Source: Stentor roeselii (Eukaryota; Ciliophora; Heterotrichea; Heterotrichida; Stentoridae). From it: DNA of 64,000 nucleotides. Location: positions 81,452-145,451 of the forward strand of contig RSEH01000114.1 in NCBI GenBank assembly GCA_006503475.1, in the 5' to 3' direction. The notes under the pieces are model-generated. The model was not told the origin of the DNA and made no database searches. It saw only the letters and a program-made list of their open reading frames with translations. Position numbers and translations under genes: made by a program. Of this stretch, positions 61,001-64,000 are shown one piece after another. The first letter of the stretch is position 1. Each line of letters opens with the position of its first letter.

Positions 61001-63736
61001 TTAGAGTCTTCTGTGAGAGAAGGGATGTTTAAAGTCGTGCTTTATTCTGAGTTCTGGCTTGAAAACCACACTGGAATGCCCTTGCTCTTCAAGTACATGG
61101 AAAATAATCAGGAATACGACGTGATTTCTCTTCCTTTCGTTGTTGAAGGTGTTCATTTTGATGGACTTGACAGGAAAAAAAAAATGGGAACTTCTTCAAT
61201 GTTTTCAGTTTTTGGAGAAAAAATCGAGGTTGAAGAAGAAACTGTTAAACCTTGGATGAAATACTCGGAGTCGAAAAAATTAGGACTTAGTTCATTGGTT
61301 GATGATGAAGAAACTCATGATGAAGGGCAAGGAACTATTCGAATGTTTTCTAGTGACTCGGCAAATATGCAGAAAGCTTTTGTTGCTATTAAATTGGCGA
61401 ATTCTCATTGGTCTAAATCTTTTAAACTTGCGACGGCGAAAGCGAAAAATGAGTTGCTTACTTCTTCGGAACAAAGTATTAAAGCACTTGAAAATTGTAA
61501 CTCGAAGAGAAAATGTCTTTATGAAGTTGCTATGATGATAAGTATTGCCCAGCAGCCGTTTTCTAGGACGAAAATTATTCGGTTTATTCCTAGATTCGTG
61601 TTAATCAATAAGATGCCGAATTCGATTCTCATCTCGCAGTACCCGCCTGATGATGATTTAGGAAGTGTCTGCCGTTTGGTGTCAAATGAAAGATCTGCTT
61701 TTCACTGGCCGAACTACCAGACAGGCCGAAGCGTCTGCATCCGAATCGACCAATACGGTTGGAAATGGTCAGGAAATTTCAACATCGACTTTCCAGATGA
61801 CTTCGTGATAAGAGTGATAAACTCTCACAGTCACGAAGAAACTCTTGTTCATATAACAATAGCCTTAGAGGAAAACACCTTACATGTAATTTTCCAAGAC
61901 ATCTCACATATGCCTCCTTATCGTGTCGAAAACCTTTCAATGGAAACTTTAGTCTTTTCCCAAATCGACTCTGAAACCACTGAAAAAATTTTAAAACCTT
62001 TTGAAGCCTGCGGGTATGCCTGGGACAGGCCTCTTTATAAAAAAGTTTTAAAAGTCTCTATCTTGGCAGCTGACGCTTCTCCTGCTTTACACTTGGGAAG
62101 GTTCAAGTTTTACAAAAAGGAAGAATCGAAGACTATTGAATTAAAAGCTCATGGTTCACATAAAGCTCATCCGTTGTTTGTTGATATTTCGAACTCGGGT
62201 AGTACGAAAGTTCTTTGCTTTCGACATGAACAAAGTGATGAGGAAGGCGTGAAAAATGAAAGAAATGCAGTTGCAGATGATTTAAGTGTTGTGGTAAAAT
62301 TAGAGAGTTTCGCGATTTCTGTGATTAACATGACTCCAGAAGAGATAATATTTGCCAGTTTTAACGAATTAAACTGCCAGTTTACTAGAAGTTGTAATGA
62401 AAGTTCATGTGACCTGCACCTTAGAACAGGGCAGATCGACAACCAGATCTATCGAGCCTTTCATCCAGTTCTCGTCAGCATGATCGATAAAACAAATCGT
62501 CTCTTTTCTCTTGAGTTTAAAAAGCGGCATAGTCTGGTAAAGCCTAAGCAGTACTCAACACATGAAGTCGACTATTTCAAGTACTTTAAATTAAAAATCG
62601 CACCTCTTGATATAAAAGTTGACGGGTGGATCCTGGAAAGTGCTTTCGACTTTATAACAACCGCAAATGAACTTTTATCTCCAGTAATAAAAATTTAGAT
62701 CCTTTCAAAAGAATCAGACCCTGAGCTGAAAATAATTCAAAAGTTTTACTTCGACAAACTTCTTGTAGGAAGCTCAAAACTCAACATTTCATTCGTATCA
62801 ATGCCTTACATGTACAAAAAAATCGAACTTTTCAATTCCCTAGGAATTCTCTTCAAGATCTTCGGAAACATCGGGAACGTGCCTCTTTCATTTTCAACAT
62901 TAAAGTTAGAACATCGTCATTTGAACAAGGCTCAGCTTTCAAAGGAATTTTCTTCATTTTACTTCAACCAATGCAAAAGTCAAATGATAAACATTTTAGC
63001 GAGTTCTGACATCATCGGCAACCCAAACGAGTTAATCACTCATTTTCAGTCAGGGCTTTTAGACCTGCTGACATTTTCAGGAGAACTTTCTTTTTCAGGC
63101 TTTTTCCGCGGGTTGAACTCGTTTTTTAATCATTCAGTCTTCGGGGCTTCGAACTCGATGTACAAGTTGTTCGACTCTTTTAAAAACGGGATGAATTCAA
63201 TGTACTTGACGGAGCAAAAAGATAAAAGTTTAGTTTCAAATTTGTTTATGTCAACTTTGAAGCTTGGGCTCTTGTTTCCTAACCTCGCTGCCAGTTTTGC
63301 TAGTTCAACAGCGAATAGTATTCGAGATGCGGTACAGGAACCTACTCGGTTAAGGAGAAAAAGACCGCCTAGACCTTTTCAGACAAGTAGTATTTTAACG
63401 GTTTACTCGTTTGCTGATAGTGTCGGACAGTATGTGCTTAGTGTTGTTGAACAGGGAAAGTATTTCAATGAAGGGATTAAAAGTCACTCGACTGTTGGAG
63501 AACTTGTTGTTGTTGTTACTTCTAGAAGGGTTTTATGTGCGGTGGTTGAGGAAAGTAGGTGCACTTGGCATGTTTTGATTAATAGAATCACTTGTATTAG
63601 AGTTGATGAACAGAGACTTGTGATTTATTTTGTTACGGATGAACTTGGGTTTAGACAGGAAAAGGTGGAATTGAAGGGAGATGTTGAAGAGTTGAGGAAA
63701 CTGGAGAGTTCTGTTAATAGTTTAAGGATGGAGTGA
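55043..63736 (+). CDS. VPS13: VPS13-family bridge-type lipid transfer protein
   Basis: Three exons (55043-57956, 57972-62683, 62699-63736) give 2887 residues, normal VPS13 size. The chorein N-terminus (FEQKFKALILGFLGEFVEEF, then DNWSGQVTQTRLRLLPGSLR and LTLEDLYIVCKP) starts at residue 1. A long extended repeating-beta-groove region follows. The VAB (adaptor-binding) domain is in the region of residues about 1640-2350, with NKMPNSILISQYP and WKWSGNFNIDFPDDF. The C-terminal part has the ATG2_C/VPS13_C phrase ASSDIIGNPNELITHFQSG, then helices and a PH-like end. VPS13 moves phospholipids between organelles at membrane contacts. Read without splicing it looks like three genes. It ends in TGA followed by a tandem repeat of its own 3' end. 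Confidence 0.95.
57957..57971 (+). other. 15-nt intron (first) in VPS13
   Basis: It reads GTAAATCCTAGACAG and carries an in-frame TAG. Removal joins HINYYE to ELFNFAVNSIQIP. Confidence 0.92.
62684..62698 (+). other. 15-nt intron (second) in VPS13
   Basis: It reads GTAATAAAAATTTAG. Removal joins ANELLSP to ILSKESDPELKIIQKFYF and removes the TAG. Confidence 0.92.
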
Positions 63737-63940
63737 TTTTAGTAGTACTGTTGATGGTTTAAGAATGGAGTGATTTATAGTACTGTTAATAGTTTAACAA
63801 TAGAGCGATTTTAGTATTAATAAGAAGTTCTTTTAATAGTTTAAGAATAGAGTGATTTTAGTAGAACTGTTAATATTTTAAGAATAAAGTGATTTTAGTA
63901 GTTCTGTTAATATTTTAAGAATTAAGTGATTTTAGTATTT
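63711..63940 (+). repeat. About 37-bp tandem repeat grown from the VPS13 3' end
   Basis: Six copies start at 63711, 63748, 63783, 63830, 63867 and 63904. The first copy is the coding end (ctgttaatagtttaagg, atggagtga). The later, more diverged copies lie beyond the stop and repeat the codons and stop. Confidence 0.88.
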
Positions 63941-64000
63941 CAAAAATTGTGTTGTAACCTTTACTGGAATCTCTAGAATAATGATTGATATCAAAATTCA

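Noticed and set aside
63940-64000. Chromosome end or telomere after the tandem repeat
   Set aside because: No telomeric repeat is seen; the repeat clearly derives from the VPS13 coding end.

Overview
The window looks like macronuclear DNA of a heterotrich ciliate, most like Stentor. The evidence is very high gene density, AT-rich spacers, genes on both strands a few bases apart, and spliceosomal introns of 15 nt (one of 16 nt), all GT...AG. Long frames stay open with TAA, TAG and TGA all read as stops, and tryptophan is TGG throughout, so the standard code fits. That argues against Blepharisma (TGA = Trp) and against codes with reassigned TAA/TAG. Several genes are split only by these tiny introns; I rejoined them by hand, and the joined reading frames all have lengths divisible by three.

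Layout. 1-19,600 is a dense housekeeping and signalling block: an SNF1/AMPK-type kinase whose start codon is split by an intron, a decayed histidine-phosphatase gene, 14-3-3, a small membrane protein head-to-head with a SAMHD1-like HD phosphohydrolase (6 bp apart), an LRR protein (rejoined), an RS2Z-type SR splicing factor (rebuilt from three exons), CFAP410, a kelch-like protein, a porin-like protein, two coiled-coil proteins, a GPR180/TMEM145-type 7TM protein, a kelch/GCC2-GCC3 receptor (three exons) and a WD40 protein. 19,700-40,100 is an AT-rich, gene-poor region holding five large Cys-rich (CxxC, furin/GCC-like) surface-type proteins, a decayed sixth copy, and a tandem segmental duplication. 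41,100-63,740 is again dense: an unknown protein, a very long guanylate-binding-protein-type GTPase with a coiled-coil tail, a MORN protein, a probably myristoylated kelch/Ser-rich protein, a TTLL polyglutamylase-like enzyme, a small basic protein, ribosomal protein S29 (55 codons) and a complete VPS13 (three exons, 2887 aa).

The genes do not form one operon or pathway. Some share cell-biological themes expected of a large ciliate: cilia and microtubules (CFAP410, TTLL), membrane contact and lipid transport (VPS13), and a cluster of membrane-anchored Cys-rich proteins that expand by internal and segmental duplication.

The most unusual signals are: (1) a repeated sawtooth of base composition along coding strands, where A/C-rich coding sequence drifts to G/T-rich and then abruptly resets inside a gene; (2) a one-base frame change next to a TGA in the largest Cys-rich gene, shared by both copies of a duplication whose downstream frame differs only at synonymous sites; (3) an in-frame TGA in another otherwise intact Cys-rich gene; and (4) an initiation codon interrupted by a 15-nt intron.
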